Of a stretch of 64,000 nucleotides of DNA, positions 37,672 through 46,246 are shown one piece after another. Position numbers and translations under genes: made by a program. The stretch comes from Brevundimonas fluminis (GTDB lineage Bacteria; Pseudomonadota; Alphaproteobacteria; Caulobacterales; Caulobacteraceae), in assembly GCF_003934285.1 (NCBI RefSeq), contig NZ_RQWJ01000004.1:372001-436000 (forward strand). Direction: 5' to 3'. The stretch's first letter is position 1, and each line of letters starts with the position of its first letter. Below the pieces are notes generated by a model. The model did no database searches. It was not told where the DNA came from and saw nothing but the letters and a program-made list of their open reading frames with translations.

Positions 37672-38082
37672 TCAGGAGGGCCGCACGCCCGTGCGGCGAC
37701 GCGGGGACTGGCTGACGATCTCGACCCGCGCGACCTGCCGGGCGCCGGCGATGCGGGTTGCGGACTGGAGCAGGGAGGCGGACATGGCGCGGGAATCCAG
37801 GCGGGTCCAGTCGTCCGCCAGGGTGAAGGGCGTCCGGTGCGCCGCGCGGACCAGCGCGTCGCGGAAGAAGGCGTCCTTGTTGCGGATCGCCGCCGCGTCC
37901 GCGCCGCGCGACAGGTGGAGGCGCAGACTGACGAACACGTAGTTGCGCACCCTTCCGCCCGAGATGACCGGCAGGCCCACGCCGGCGATGCTGACGTTCG
38001 CGCTCTCCTCCTCGCCTCCCGCGCGGGCAGGCGGGGCGAGGCCCAGGACGGCGGCGGCGGTCAGGAGGCTGCGGCGGATCAT
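37672..38082 (-). CDS. Exported protein of unknown function
   Basis: A 136-residue protein from the ATG at 38082 (a TTG at 38112 would add 10 residues). The N-terminus MIRRSLLTAAAVLGLAPPARA is a Sec signal with cleavage near residue 21. The mature part (VSIAGVGLPVISGGRVRNYVFVSLRLHLS and RNKDAFFRDALVRAAHR) is a strand followed by a helix, reminiscent of FliL-like folds but without support beyond shape. It lies at the end of the rib-nusB-thiL operon, 40 bases after thiL. Confidence 0.72.
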   Translation of the reverse strand: MIRRSLLTAAAVLGLAPPARAGGEEESANVSIAGVGLPVISGGRVRNYVFVSLRLHLSRGADAAAIRNKDAFFRDALVRAAHRTPFTLADDWTRLDSRAMSASLLQSATRIAGARQVARVEIVSQSPRRRTGVRPS

Positions 38083-38122
38083 GCGGCGCAGCTTGACCGG
38101 CGCGCGTTGCAATTCCGTTGAC

Positions 38123-39112
38123 TCACCCGTGGGTGAAGCCGGGCTTCGAGATTCCGACCGGCCTGCCGCCCCAGCGCGCGGTCACGCCCCGGCCCGGCGT
38201 GAACCGCCCCAGCTTCGTCAGCCGCAGGTGCAGCCGCTCCGCCTCCCGCCGCAGTGCGGTCTCGGCCGACGGCGGGGCGGCGAAGGCGATCTCGTAGTCG
38301 TCGCCGCCCGTGGCCAGGTCGACCAGGGCGCCTTCGGGATCCACCCGCCCCTGGAACCAGGCGTCGGCGGCGGCCGACAGCGGCAGCGGCTCCAGGTCCA
38401 GCTCGACGGCCAACCCGGAGGCCGCGGCGACGCGGCCGACGTCGGCGATCAGGCCGTCGGAGACGTCGACCGAGGCGGTGGCGTGGGCGCGGATCGCGTC
38501 GACGAACTCAAGCCGGGGCGTCGGGCGGCGATAGCGGTCGGCCAGGGCGGCGACCCGCTCGACCTCCAGAGGAAGGCGGTCCTGCGCGGCCAGCAATCCG
38601 AGCCTCCCGTCGCCGATCGTGCCGGTGACGAAGAGCAGGTCGCCCGGCCGGGCCCCGGCGCGGCCGACCGCCCTGCCCTTGGGCGTCCAGCCCAGCAGGG
38701 TCGCGGAGAAGCTCAGCGGCCCCGGCGTCGACACGGTGTCTCCGCCCATCAGGGCGACGCCGAACGTCTTCTGGTCCGCCCGCAGCCCGTCGCAGAAGGC
38801 CATCCGCTCAGGCCAGCCGCAGCGCGGCGACCAGGCGCAGGTGAGCAGGTATCCGAACGGCTCGGCCCCCTTGGCGGCCAGATCCGACAGGTTCACCCTC
38901 AGCAGCTTCTGCGCGACCGCCTCCAGCGGGTCGTCGGCGAGGAAGTGCACGCCCTCGACGATCGCGTCCTGGGTCAGGACCAGGTCGTGGCCCGGCCGTG
39001 ACGGCAGCACCGCGACGTCGTCGGTCAGGCCGCGCGCGTAGTCAGGGTGGGCCAGCGGCCGGAGCAGCCGCTCGATCGTCTCGAACTCGCCGGCGACGTC
39101 AATCGCGGGCAT
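38123..39112 (-). CDS. thiL: Thiamine-monophosphate kinase
   Basis: A 329-residue ThiL that phosphorylates thiamine phosphate to thiamine diphosphate with ATP. Family marks are [10 protein letters not shown] (metal Asp), [40 protein letters not shown] and [15 protein letters not shown], then [10 protein letters not shown] near the end. All are intact. The start overlaps the 3' end of nusB by 14 bases. nusB-thiL linkage is widely conserved. Confidence 0.95.
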   Translation of the reverse strand: MPAIDVAGEFETIERLLRPLAHPDYARGLTDDVAVLPSRPGHDLVLTQDAIVEGVHFLADDPLEAVAQKLLRVNLSDLAAKGAEPFGYLLTCAWSPRCGWPERMAFCDGLRADQKTFGVALMGGDTVSTPGPLSFSATLLGWTPKGRAVGRAGARPGDLLFVTGTIGDGRLGLLAAQDRLPLEVERVAALADRYRRPTPRLEFVDAIRAHATASVDVSDGLIADVGRVAAASGLAVELDLEPLPLSAAADAWFQGRVDPEGALVDLATGGDDYEIAFAAPPSAETALRREAERLHLRLTKLGRFTPGRGVTARWGGRPVGISKPGFTHG

Positions 39113-39623
39113 CGCGGGCGACGCCGTCCAGAGCGGCGTTGACGAACCTCGCCTCGGCCTCGTCGAAGAAGGCCTTGGCCAGCTCGACGTACTCGTCGAT
39201 CACGATCTCGCGCGGCACCTCCGTCTTCTCGCGGAGCTCCCACGCGCCGGCGCGCAACAGCGCCCGCACCGTGGAATCGAGCCGCTCCAGCTTCCAGCCG
39301 CTGGCCAGACGCTTCGTCACCGCGGCGTCGATCGCGGACTGTCCGGACACGACGCCGCGCAGCAGGTCGGCGAACCATTCCTCGTCCGCCTCGGCGAGGG
39401 TCAGGCCCTCGATGTCGCGGTCGAAGCGGTGCCGGGTGAACTCGTCGATGACGGTCTCGACCCCCTCTCCCGCCAGTTCCATCTGGTAGAGCGCCTGCAC
39501 GGCCGCGAGGCGGGCGACGGTGCGCGCGCGCCGCTGACGCCCCGTCAGACCCTTCTCGGCCTTGGCCTTCTCCGCCTCTTCCAACTGGGCCATGACGGCC
39601 GAAAGGCTGTTGGGTTCGCTCAT
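39099..39623 (-). CDS. nusB: Transcription antitermination factor NusB
   Basis: A 174-residue NusB, the rRNA antitermination partner of NusE/S10. An N-terminal arginine-rich motif [22 protein letters not shown] (residues 26-47) is the RNA-binding part. The helical bundle ends with [34 protein letters not shown], the family signature. It is slightly long through an acidic N-terminus. Its ATG overlaps the ribH stop (ATGA), and its end overlaps thiL. Confidence 0.95.
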   Translation of the reverse strand: MSEPNSLSAVMAQLEEAEKAKAEKGLTGRQRRARTVARLAAVQALYQMELAGEGVETVIDEFTRHRFDRDIEGLTLAEADEEWFADLLRGVVSGQSAIDAAVTKRLASGWKLERLDSTVRALLRAGAWELREKTEVPREIVIDEYVELAKAFFDEAEARFVNAALDGVARDARD

Positions 39624-40111
39624 CCGTTCAGTCCCACGCGCAGCCGCCTCCTCAGGTCGATCAGGTCCAGGCAGGCGCGCGCGGCGAAGCCGCCCTTGTC
39701 GCCCTCGCTGCGCCGGGCCCGGGCCCAGGCCTGATCCTCATCCTCGGTCGTCAGCACCCCGTTGCCGACGCACAGCCCCTTCAGACCCAGCTGCATGATC
39801 CCCGCGGCGGACTGATCCGCCACGATCTCAAAATGATAGGTCTCGCCCCGGATCACGGTTCCGAGCGCGACGTAGCCGTCATAGCGCGGCGCCGTCGGAT
39901 AGCGGCCGGCCTCTTCGGCAAGGGCGATGGCGGGCGGGATCTCCAGGGCGCCCGGCACGGTGATCACGTCATACGCCACGTCGCGCGCGCGCAGGGCGTC
40001 GGTCGCCCCATCAAGCAGGGCGTCGGCCAGGTCGCCATAGAACCGCGCCTCGACCACGAGGACGCGCAGGGGTTCGCTTACGATCGGTCTTCTCCGTCCA
40101 TGTCGCGCCAA
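39620..40111 (-). CDS. ribH: 6,7-dimethyl-8-ribityllumazine synthase, non-ATG start
   Basis: Up to 163 residues. The enzyme condenses the butanone phosphate made by RibB with the ribityl-pyrimidine. Motifs are [18 protein letters not shown], the substrate loop [30 protein letters not shown] with the catalytic His, and [14 protein letters not shown]. There is no ATG or GTG before the first conserved strand. Options are TTG 40111 (34-base overlap with ribBA, poor SD), ATC 40084 (GGAG 7 bases before) or CTG 40069. The exact start is open. Confidence 0.9.
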   Translation of the reverse strand: MARHGRRRPIVSEPLRVLVVEARFYGDLADALLDGATDALRARDVAYDVITVPGALEIPPAIALAEEAGRYPTAPRYDGYVALGTVIRGETYHFEIVADQSAAGIMQLGLKGLCVGNGVLTTEDEDQAWARARRSEGDKGGFAARACLDLIDLRRRLRVGLNG

Positions 40112-41217
40112 CCGACGATGCGCAGGCCGTAGCCCTCCAGCGCGGTGGGATTGGGGCGGGTGGAGCTCATCACCACCATGTCCCGCACGCCCAGATCCAG
40201 CAGGATCTGCGCCCCGACGCCGTAGTTGCGCAGCGACCGTTCGACCGCCTTCGGCTTCTCGACGTTGGCCAGCCGCTCGGCCAGACCCTGCAGCTCTGGA
40301 TCGCGCAGGAAGACCATGACGGCGGGGCCGGCATGGTCGCTCAGCGCGCGCATCGCCTGCGGCACATAGTTCTGGCGCGCCTCGACGTGGCCCAGGATGT
40401 CCGCGGCGAAGTCGACCTGATGCATCCGCACCAGCGTCGGCTTGCCGGCCTCGACCTTGCCCTTGACCAAAGCGATGTGCTCGGTCCCCTCGATGGCGTT
40501 CCGGTACAGCATCAGCCGGAACGGCCCGCCGTGGACGCTGTCGAACGGCGCGTCCATCACCCGTTCCACGAACCGCTCGGTGCGGCGGCGATGGGCGATC
40601 AGGTCGGCGATGGTGCCGATCTTCAGGCCGTGCAGCTGGGCGAAGGCGACCAGGTCGGGCATCCGCGCCATGGTGCCGTCGTCGTTCATGATCTCGCAGA
40701 TCACGCCGGCGGGGGTCAGGCCGGCCATGCGGCTGATGTCGACGGCCGCCTCGGTGTGGCCGGTCCGGACGAGCACGCCGCCGTCGCGCGCCACCAGCGG
40801 GAAGACGTGGCCGGGCGTGACGATGTCGTCGGGGCCTTTCGTCGGGTCCGACGCGACCTGAACCGTGCGCGCGCGGTCGGCCGCGCTGATGCCGGTCGTG
40901 ACCCCATCCTTCGCCTCGATCGAGACGGTGAAGGCCGTGCCCATGCTCTCGCGGTTCTCGGCCGACATGGGCGGGAGGCGCAGTTGCCGGGCCCGCTCCT
41001 GGGTGATGGCGAGGCAGATGAGCCCGCGGGCATGGCGGGCCATGAAGTTGATCTGGTCCGGCGTGGCGAATTGCGCCGGGATGATGACGTCGCCCTCGTT
41101 CTCCCGGTCCTCGGCGTCGACGAGGATGTAGGGCCGCCCGTTGCGGGCGTCCTCCAGAATGTCCTCGATGGGGCTGATGGGGCTGTCGTTCACGTTTGCG
41201 GCCAGGACGGAAGTCAT
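40078..41217 (-). CDS. ribB: 3,4-dihydroxy-2-butanone-4-phosphate synthase with degenerate GTP cyclohydrolase II domain (RibBX type)
   Basis: A 379-residue fusion. Residues about 15-205 are RibB: LVDAEDRENEGDVIIPAQ, the GTAFTVSIEAKDGVTTGIS strand and VLVRTGHTEAAVD, all with the catalytic acidic residues intact. The C-terminal half keeps the GCHII-like fold (HGGPFRLMLYRN, LRNYGVGAQILLDLGV) but contains no cysteine at all, so the three zinc ligands needed for GTP hydrolysis are missing. This matches the RibBX proteins known in alphaproteobacteria. TGATG overlap with ribE, and ribH overlaps its end. Confidence 0.93.
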   Translation of the reverse strand: MTSVLAANVNDSPISPIEDILEDARNGRPYILVDAEDRENEGDVIIPAQFATPDQINFMARHARGLICLAITQERARQLRLPPMSAENRESMGTAFTVSIEAKDGVTTGISAADRARTVQVASDPTKGPDDIVTPGHVFPLVARDGGVLVRTGHTEAAVDISRMAGLTPAGVICEIMNDDGTMARMPDLVAFAQLHGLKIGTIADLIAHRRRTERFVERVMDAPFDSVHGGPFRLMLYRNAIEGTEHIALVKGKVEAGKPTLVRMHQVDFAADILGHVEARQNYVPQAMRALSDHAGPAVMVFLRDPELQGLAERLANVEKPKAVERSLRNYGVGAQILLDLGVRDMVVMSSTRPNPTALEGYGLRIVGWRDMDGEDRS

Positions 41218-41807
41218 CACGCGGTCTCCTGCCACCGCGCGAGGTATCGCGCCAGCATGTCGATCTCCAGATTGACGCGATCGCCGGCCTTCAGCCCCCC
41301 CAGCGTCGTGTGATCCCAGGTGTGCGGGATCAGGTTGACGCCGAACCGGCGTCCCTCGACCTCGTTGACCGTCAGGGACACCCCGTCGACGGTGATCGAG
41401 CCCTTGGCCGCGACATAGCGGTGCAGCGGCGGCGGCGCCTCGAAGGTGACCCGGTGCGACCCGCCTTCGGGCTCCACGGACACGACGGCGCCGACGCCGT
41501 CGACGTGGCCCGAGACCACGTGCCCGCCCATTTCGTCGCCCAGCCGCGCCGCGCGCTCCAGATTGACGCGATCGCCCTCGGCCCAGGCCCCCAGCGTGGT
41601 CTTCGACAGGGTTTCGTTGGAGACCTCGACGGCGAACCAGCCCTGGCCCTTCTCCACCACGGTCAGGCAGCAGCCCGCGTGGCTGATCGAGGCGCCCAGA
41701 TCGATGCCGGAGACGTCCCAGGCGGTCTCGATCTCATAGCGACGATCGCGATCGGTCTGCGAAACCGCACGCACCCTGCCGACGTCGGTGACGATGCCGG
41801 TGAACAT
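41217..41807 (-). CDS. ribE: Riboflavin synthase alpha chain
   Basis: A 196-residue RibE/RibC-type synthase with two lumazine-binding repeats: MFTGIVTDVGRV opening the first with SISHAGCCLTVVE, and GHVVSGHVDGVGAVVS plus SITVDGVSLTVNEVE opening the second. It dismutates two lumazines to riboflavin. The start ATG 41807 lies only 7 bases after the closing arm of stem-loop copy B and has no clear free Shine-Dalgarno. The stop overlaps ribB (TGATG). Confidence 0.95.
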   Translation of the reverse strand: MFTGIVTDVGRVRAVSQTDRDRRYEIETAWDVSGIDLGASISHAGCCLTVVEKGQGWFAVEVSNETLSKTTLGAWAEGDRVNLERAARLGDEMGGHVVSGHVDGVGAVVSVEPEGGSHRVTFEAPPPLHRYVAAKGSITVDGVSLTVNEVEGRRFGVNLIPHTWDHTTLGGLKAGDRVNLEIDMLARYLARWQETA

Positions 41808-41813
41808 CAGCGA

Positions 41814-41859
41814 TCCGGACTGAAAGAACAGGGTCCGGACAGTCCGGAGAGTCCGGATC
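41814..41859 (-). repeat. Stem-loop repeat element, copy B (ribD-ribE gap)
   Basis: Read on the minus strand: TCCGGACTC (41857-41849), TCCGGACTG (41848-41840) and TCCGGACCC (41839-41831), a T-rich loop and the closing arm CAGTCCGGA (41822-41814). Compared with copy A at 4060-4104, the second 9-mer ends in G rather than C and the closing arm begins with C rather than G, so the 9-bp stem is kept by a compensatory change. The element fills almost the whole 55-base gap between ribD and ribE. Confidence 0.75.
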
Positions 41860-41862
41860 CAG

Positions 41863-42498
41863 TCATCGCAGCGCCTCGTACCGTTCCCACAGGTCGTCGC
41901 CCACGGACTGGACGTCGAGGCGTCGGAACTTGGGGGCGTCGGCCAGGTTTGCAAGCGCCAGCGCCGCGACGCAGGGCCGCCCCTCGGCCCCCAGCAGGAT
42001 CGGCGCGCGGAACCACCACAGGGCGTCGACCGCGCCGGCGGCCACGAAGGCGGCGGCCACGCGCCCTCCCCCCTCGACCATCAGCGTCCGGACGCCGCGT
42101 TCGGCAAGGGTGTCGAGCACCGCCGGGACGGCGGGGCGTCCCTGCGCGTCGGCCGCCACGCGCACGACCTCGGCGCCACCGAGTGGCCGGGGCTCGGCCG
42201 TAGTCAGAATCAGCGTCCCCTCGCGGGCGAGATTGGCCCCCGCGGGCGTGCGCAAGCGGCTGTCCAGCACAACACGGACTGGATCAGGACCTGGCTCATC
42301 CCCGGGCAGACGGGTGGTCAGACGCGGATCGTCGGCCAGCACCGTCTCGACGCCGACGAGAATGGCGTCGCTTCCGGCGCGCAGCCGGTGGCCGAGGTTT
42401 CGAGCCTCGGGGCCCGTGATCCAGCGGCTCTCGCCGGAAGCCGTGGCGATGCGTCCGTCCAGTGACGTCGCCAGTTTCAGGGTGACGCGCGGGCGCAT
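41863..42498 (-). CDS. ribD: RibD reductase domain protein (5-amino-6-(5-phosphoribosylamino)uracil reductase), deaminase domain absent
   Basis: A 211-residue protein that is only the C-terminal half of a normal RibD. The dihydrofolate-reductase-like fold begins immediately: RPRVTLKLATSLDGRIA, then GPEARNLGHRLRAGSDAILVGVETVLADDPRLTTR, VVLDSRLRTP and VRTLMVEGGGRVAAAFV. The zinc deaminase motifs (HAE, PCxxxGRTPPC) are missing and the frame upstream is nrdR. It reduces the ribosylaminopyrimidinedione with NADPH, and the deaminase must be elsewhere in the genome. Starts within the nrdR stop (TGATG). Confidence 0.9.
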   Translation of the reverse strand: MRPRVTLKLATSLDGRIATASGESRWITGPEARNLGHRLRAGSDAILVGVETVLADDPRLTTRLPGDEPGPDPVRVVLDSRLRTPAGANLAREGTLILTTAEPRPLGGAEVVRVAADAQGRPAVPAVLDTLAERGVRTLMVEGGGRVAAAFVAAGAVDALWWFRAPILLGAEGRPCVAALALANLADAPKFRRLDVQSVGDDLWERYEALR

Positions 42499-42956
42499 CA
42501 GCCCTCGTCCAGTCCCTCGTCGCCGAGGAAGCGGGCGAAGTCGCCCGTGTGGCGGAAGTCCTTGTAGACCGAAGCGTAGCGGACGTAGGCCACCTCATCG
42601 ACGCCCTTCAGCGCCTTCATGATGAAGTCGCCGACGACGCTGGAGGCGATTTCCGTCTCGCCCAGACTCTCCAGCTGGCGCGTGATGCGGCTGACCAGCT
42701 GTTCGATCTGCTCCGGCTGGACCGGCCGCTTGCGCAGGGCGATGCGCAGGGAGCGCTCCAGCTTGTCGCGGTCGAACGGCGTGCGGCGCCCGTTGCGCTT
42801 CAGGATCATCAGTTCGCGAAGCTGCACGCGCTCGAAGGTGGTGAAGCGCCCCTCGCACGACGGGCACGACCGACGGCGCCGGATGGCCGCGCCGTCGTCG
42901 GACGGCCGGCTGTCCTTCACCTGGGTGTCGGCGTTTCCGCAGAAGGGGCACTTCAT
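42498..42956 (-). CDS. nrdR: Transcriptional repressor NrdR
   Basis: A 152-residue repressor of ribonucleotide reductase genes. The N-terminal zinc ribbon uses C3, C6, C31 and C34 (MKCPFCG and RSCPSC). An ATP-cone domain follows ([23 protein letters not shown], residues 49-71). The DNA-binding arginines RRRR lie just before the second cysteine pair. It lies between glyA and the rib genes, a common alphaproteobacterial order. Confidence 0.96.
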   Translation of the reverse strand: MKCPFCGNADTQVKDSRPSDDGAAIRRRRSCPSCEGRFTTFERVQLRELMILKRNGRRTPFDRDKLERSLRIALRKRPVQPEQIEQLVSRITRQLESLGETEIASSVVGDFIMKALKGVDEVAYVRYASVYKDFRHTGDFARFLGDEGLDEG

Positions 42957-42963
42957 CGTCAGC

Positions 42964-44247
42964 TCATCCGTAGATCGGGAAGCGCGCGGTCAGGGCCCGC
43001 ACCTCGCCGGCGACGCGCCGCGACACGGCCGGATCGGCCTCGTCGCCGCCCTTCATCGAGTCCACCACGTCGGCGATCCAGTGGCCGACCTGTTTGAACT
43101 CCGCCTCGCCGAAGCCGCGCGTGGTGCCGGCGGGGGTGCCCAGCCGGACGCCCGAGGTCACGGTGAAGGGCGCGGTGTCGAACGGCACGCCGTTCTTGTT
43201 GCAGGTCATCAGGGCGTGCTCGAGCTGCAGCTCGGTCGCCTTGCCCGTCACGCCCTTGGGGCGCAGGTCGACCAGAACGATGTGGCTGTCGGTGCCGCCC
43301 GAGACGACCGCCAGACCGCGCTCGATCAGCACGGCCGACAGCGCCCGGGCGTTGGCCACCACCTGGCGGGCATAGGCCTTGAACTCCGGCTTCAGCGCCT
43401 CGCCGAAGGCCACGGCCTTGGCGGCGATGACGTGCTCAAGCGGCCCGCCCTGCAGTCCGGGGAAGACCGCCGAGTTGATCTTCTTGCCCAGCTCCAAGTC
43501 GTTGGACAGGATCATGCCGCCGCGCGGGCCGCGCAGGGTCTTGTGGGTCGTCGTGGTGACCACATGGGCGTGGGGGATCGGGCTGTCGTAGGCGCCGCCG
43601 GCGATCAGGCCGGCGTAGTGTGCCATGTCGACCATCAGATATGCGCCCACCTCGTCCGCGATCTCGCGGAAGCGTTTGAAGTCGATCTGACGCGAATAGG
43701 CGGACGCGCCGGCGATGATCAGCTTCGGCTTCTCGGCCCGCGCCATCTCGGCCACGTGATCGTAGTCGATCAGGTGATCGTCCTCGCGGACCTTGTAGGT
43801 GACCGGCCGGAACCACTTGCCCGACTGGTTGGCCGGGCTGCCGTGCGTCAGGTGCCCGCCGCAGGCTAGGTCCATGCCCAGGAAGACGTCGCCCGGCTGA
43901 AGCAGGCTCATGAACACGGCCTGATTGGCCTGGGCGCCCGAGTGCGGCTGCACGTTGGCGAACGCGCAGCCGAAGAGCTCCCTGGCCCGTTCGCGCGCCA
44001 GGTTCTCGGTCACGTCGACGTACTCGCAGCCCCCGTAGTAGCGGCGGCCCGGATAGCCCTCGGCGTATTTGTTGGTCAGGACCGAGCCCTGCGCCTGCAG
44101 CACCGCCCTGGAGACGATGTTCTCCGACGCGATCAGCTCGATCTGCTCCTGCTGACGCGAGAGCTCGCCCTCGATGCCCTTGAAGATCTCCGGGTCGGCG
44201 GCGGCCAGATCGGTCGAGAAGAAGGCGTCGCGGGCGGAGGCGGTCAC
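42964..44247 (-). CDS. glyA: Serine hydroxymethyltransferase
   Basis: A 427-residue PLP enzyme interconverting serine and glycine with tetrahydrofolate. The start is GTG 44247. Features are [38 protein letters not shown] at residues 37-74, the PLP lysine in [16 protein letters not shown] near 230, and [13 protein letters not shown]. First gene of the operon running through nrdR, rib genes, nusB and thiL, supplying one-carbon units near the folate- and flavin-related genes. Confidence 0.97.
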   Translation of the reverse strand: MTASARDAFFSTDLAAADPEIFKGIEGELSRQQEQIELIASENIVSRAVLQAQGSVLTNKYAEGYPGRRYYGGCEYVDVTENLARERARELFGCAFANVQPHSGAQANQAVFMSLLQPGDVFLGMDLACGGHLTHGSPANQSGKWFRPVTYKVREDDHLIDYDHVAEMARAEKPKLIIAGASAYSRQIDFKRFREIADEVGAYLMVDMAHYAGLIAGGAYDSPIPHAHVVTTTTHKTLRGPRGGMILSNDLELGKKINSAVFPGLQGGPLEHVIAAKAVAFGEALKPEFKAYARQVVANARALSAVLIERGLAVVSGGTDSHIVLVDLRPKGVTGKATELQLEHALMTCNKNGVPFDTAPFTVTSGVRLGTPAGTTRGFGEAEFKQVGHWIADVVDSMKGGDEADPAVSRRVAGEVRALTARFPIYG

Positions 44248-44331
44248 GGGCGGAAATCCTGGGGAGAAATCGACGGTCAGGCTTTCTAGGCCCGGCCGTC
44301 GTTCACCACAACATCTTGCGCCCGTGCGGGC

Positions 44332-45834
44332 TCATAGCCCCAGCTTCGCCTTCAGGATCTCGTTCACCGCGGCGGGGTTGGCCTTGCCGCCGGTGGCCTT
44401 CATGACCTGACCGACGAACCAGCCGACGGCCTGGGGCTTTTCGGCGACGGCGGCGGCCTTGTCCGGGTTGGCGGCGATGATGTCGTCGACGGCCTTTTCG
44501 ATCGCCCCGGTGTCGGTCACCTGCCTCAGGCCGTGCTTCTCGACCACCTCGGCGGGCGAGCCCTCGCCGTTCCAGACGTGGTCGAACACCTCCTTGGCGA
44601 TCTTGGACGAGATGACGCTCGTCTCGATCAGCTCGACCAGCTGCGCCAGGTGGGCCGCCGGCAGGGTGTTCTCGGAGAAATCGCGCCCGTCCGCCGCCAG
44701 ACGCGCCGACAGTTCGTTCGTGACCCAGTTGGCGACCAGCTTGGCGTCGCGCCCCCTGGCGGCCTCCTCGAAATAGTCCGCCTTGGCCTGTTCGGAGATC
44801 AGCACCACCGCATCGTACTGCGACAGGCCGTACTGGCTCATCAGCCGGCGGCGCTTGTCGTCCGGCAGCTCGGGCAGCGAGGCCTTGATGCCGTCGATCC
44901 ACGCCTGTTCGATCTCCAGCGGCAGCAGGTCCGGATCGGGGAAGTAGCGATAGTCCATCGCCTCCTCCTTGGACCGCATCGACCGCGTCTCGCCGGCGGT
45001 GGGGTCGTACAGCCGCGTCTCCTGATCGACCTTGCCCCCGTCCTCCAGAATCTCGATCTGGCGGCGCGCCTCGTAGTTGATGGCCTGGGCGATGAAGCGG
45101 AACGAGTTGACGTTCTTGATCTCGCAGCGCGTGCCGAGATGCGAGAAGTCGCCCGTCGCCTTGAACCGGTCGTAACCGCCTTCGCGGCAGACCGAGACGT
45201 TCACGTCGGCGCGCAGGTTGCCCTTCTCCATGTCGCCGTCGCAGGTGCCCAGGTACATCAGGATGGTCCTGATCTTCTTGACGTAGGCGACCGCCTGCTC
45301 CGGCGTGCGGATGTCGGGCTTGGAGACGATCTCCATCAGCGCCGTGCCCGCACGGTTCAGGTCGACGTAGCTCTCGCTGGGCGACAGGTCGTGGATCAGC
45401 TTGCCGGCGTCCTGCTCCAGGTGCAGCCTTTCGATGCCGACGTCGAAGAACTCGCCGTCCTCGCCCTCGACCTCGACGACGCCCTCGCCGACGATCGGGT
45501 GGAACAGCTGGCTGATCTGATAGCCGGTCGGCAGGTCGGGATAGAAATAGTTCTTCCGGTCGAACTGGCTGAAGGTGTTGATCCTGGCCCGCAGGCCCAG
45601 CCCCGTCCGCACCGCCTGCTCGACGCAGAAGCGGTTCAGGACCGGCAGCATGCCGGGGAAGCCCGCGTCGACCAGCGACACCTGCTCGTTCGGCCCGGCC
45701 CCGAAGCCGACGGCGGCGCCCGAGAACAGCTTGGAGTTCGACGCCACCTGGGCGTGGATCTCCAGCCCCATGACGATTTCCCACGGGCCCGTGCGGCCCT
45801 GGATCAGTTTGGATTTGGCGGCGGCGTCGGTCAT
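44332..45834 (-). CDS. gatB: Aspartyl/glutamyl-tRNA amidotransferase subunit B
   Basis: A 500-residue GatB, the kinase subunit of GatCAB that amidates Glu-tRNA(Gln) or Asp-tRNA(Asn). [19 protein letters not shown] opens the family fold, [19 protein letters not shown] and [19 protein letters not shown] are catalytic segments, and a YqeY-like tail ([23 protein letters not shown]) binds tRNA. A discriminating GltX at 51117 is in the same window. GatA and GatC are not here. It lies 85 bases ahead of glyA on the same strand. Confidence 0.96.
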   Translation of the reverse strand: MTDAAAKSKLIQGRTGPWEIVMGLEIHAQVASNSKLFSGAAVGFGAGPNEQVSLVDAGFPGMLPVLNRFCVEQAVRTGLGLRARINTFSQFDRKNYFYPDLPTGYQISQLFHPIVGEGVVEVEGEDGEFFDVGIERLHLEQDAGKLIHDLSPSESYVDLNRAGTALMEIVSKPDIRTPEQAVAYVKKIRTILMYLGTCDGDMEKGNLRADVNVSVCREGGYDRFKATGDFSHLGTRCEIKNVNSFRFIAQAINYEARRQIEILEDGGKVDQETRLYDPTAGETRSMRSKEEAMDYRYFPDPDLLPLEIEQAWIDGIKASLPELPDDKRRRLMSQYGLSQYDAVVLISEQAKADYFEEAARGRDAKLVANWVTNELSARLAADGRDFSENTLPAAHLAQLVELIETSVISSKIAKEVFDHVWNGEGSPAEVVEKHGLRQVTDTGAIEKAVDDIIAANPDKAAAVAEKPQAVGWFVGQVMKATGGKANPAAVNEILKAKLGL

Positions 45835-45931
45835 GGCCGCTGATTAGCGTCCCCGGCGACGAAGGGGAACATTCGTCTTGAGCCCGTCGCATATCCGCGC
45901 TCAATCTTGGACCACCATCGGGGAGACCATC

Positions 45932-46246
45932 ATGACCAAGATCGCCGCCGCCTTCGCCGCGCTCGCCGTTCTGGCCGGCGCCGCGCCCGCCGCCCAGGCC
46001 CTTCCGGCCGTGCCCGCCGTCCAGGACGCCAAGCCGAACATCGGCTGGACCATCGGCGAGCTGCTGGAGAACGAGAAGGCCGCCGCCGTGCTGGAGAAGC
46101 ATCTTCCCGGCATCGCCGACCATCCGGCCCGGCCCCAGTTCGAGGGCATGACGCTGGAGCAGGTCGCGCCGCTGTCCGACGGCCAGGTCACCCAGGAGAT
46201 GATCGACGCGATCGACGCCGACCTGAAGGCGCTGCCGGCCGACTGA
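45932..46246 (+). CDS. Small secreted protein of unknown function
   Basis: A 104-residue protein from the ATG at 45932 (GGGGAG 7-12 bases upstream). Residues 1-22 are a Sec signal ending PAAQALP. The mature 80 residues begin NIGWTIGELLENEKAAAVLEKHLPGIADHP and finish with LEQVAPLSDGQVTQEMIDAIDADLKAL. This is an all-helical pattern resembling small domains found at the ends of some bacterial carbohydrate-active enzymes, which is a recollection and not a verified match. Its TGA abuts the pgm stop, forming TGATCA. Confidence 0.75.
   Translation: MTKIAAAFAALAVLAGAAPAAQALPAVPAVQDAKPNIGWTIGELLENEKAAAVLEKHLPGIADHPARPQFEGMTLEQVAPLSDGQVTQEMIDAIDADLKALPAD

Noticed and set aside
41760..42500. FMN riboswitch before rib genes
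   Set aside because: No RFN-type conserved helices are seen before ribD or ribE. Only the 46-base repeat stem-loop occupies the gap.
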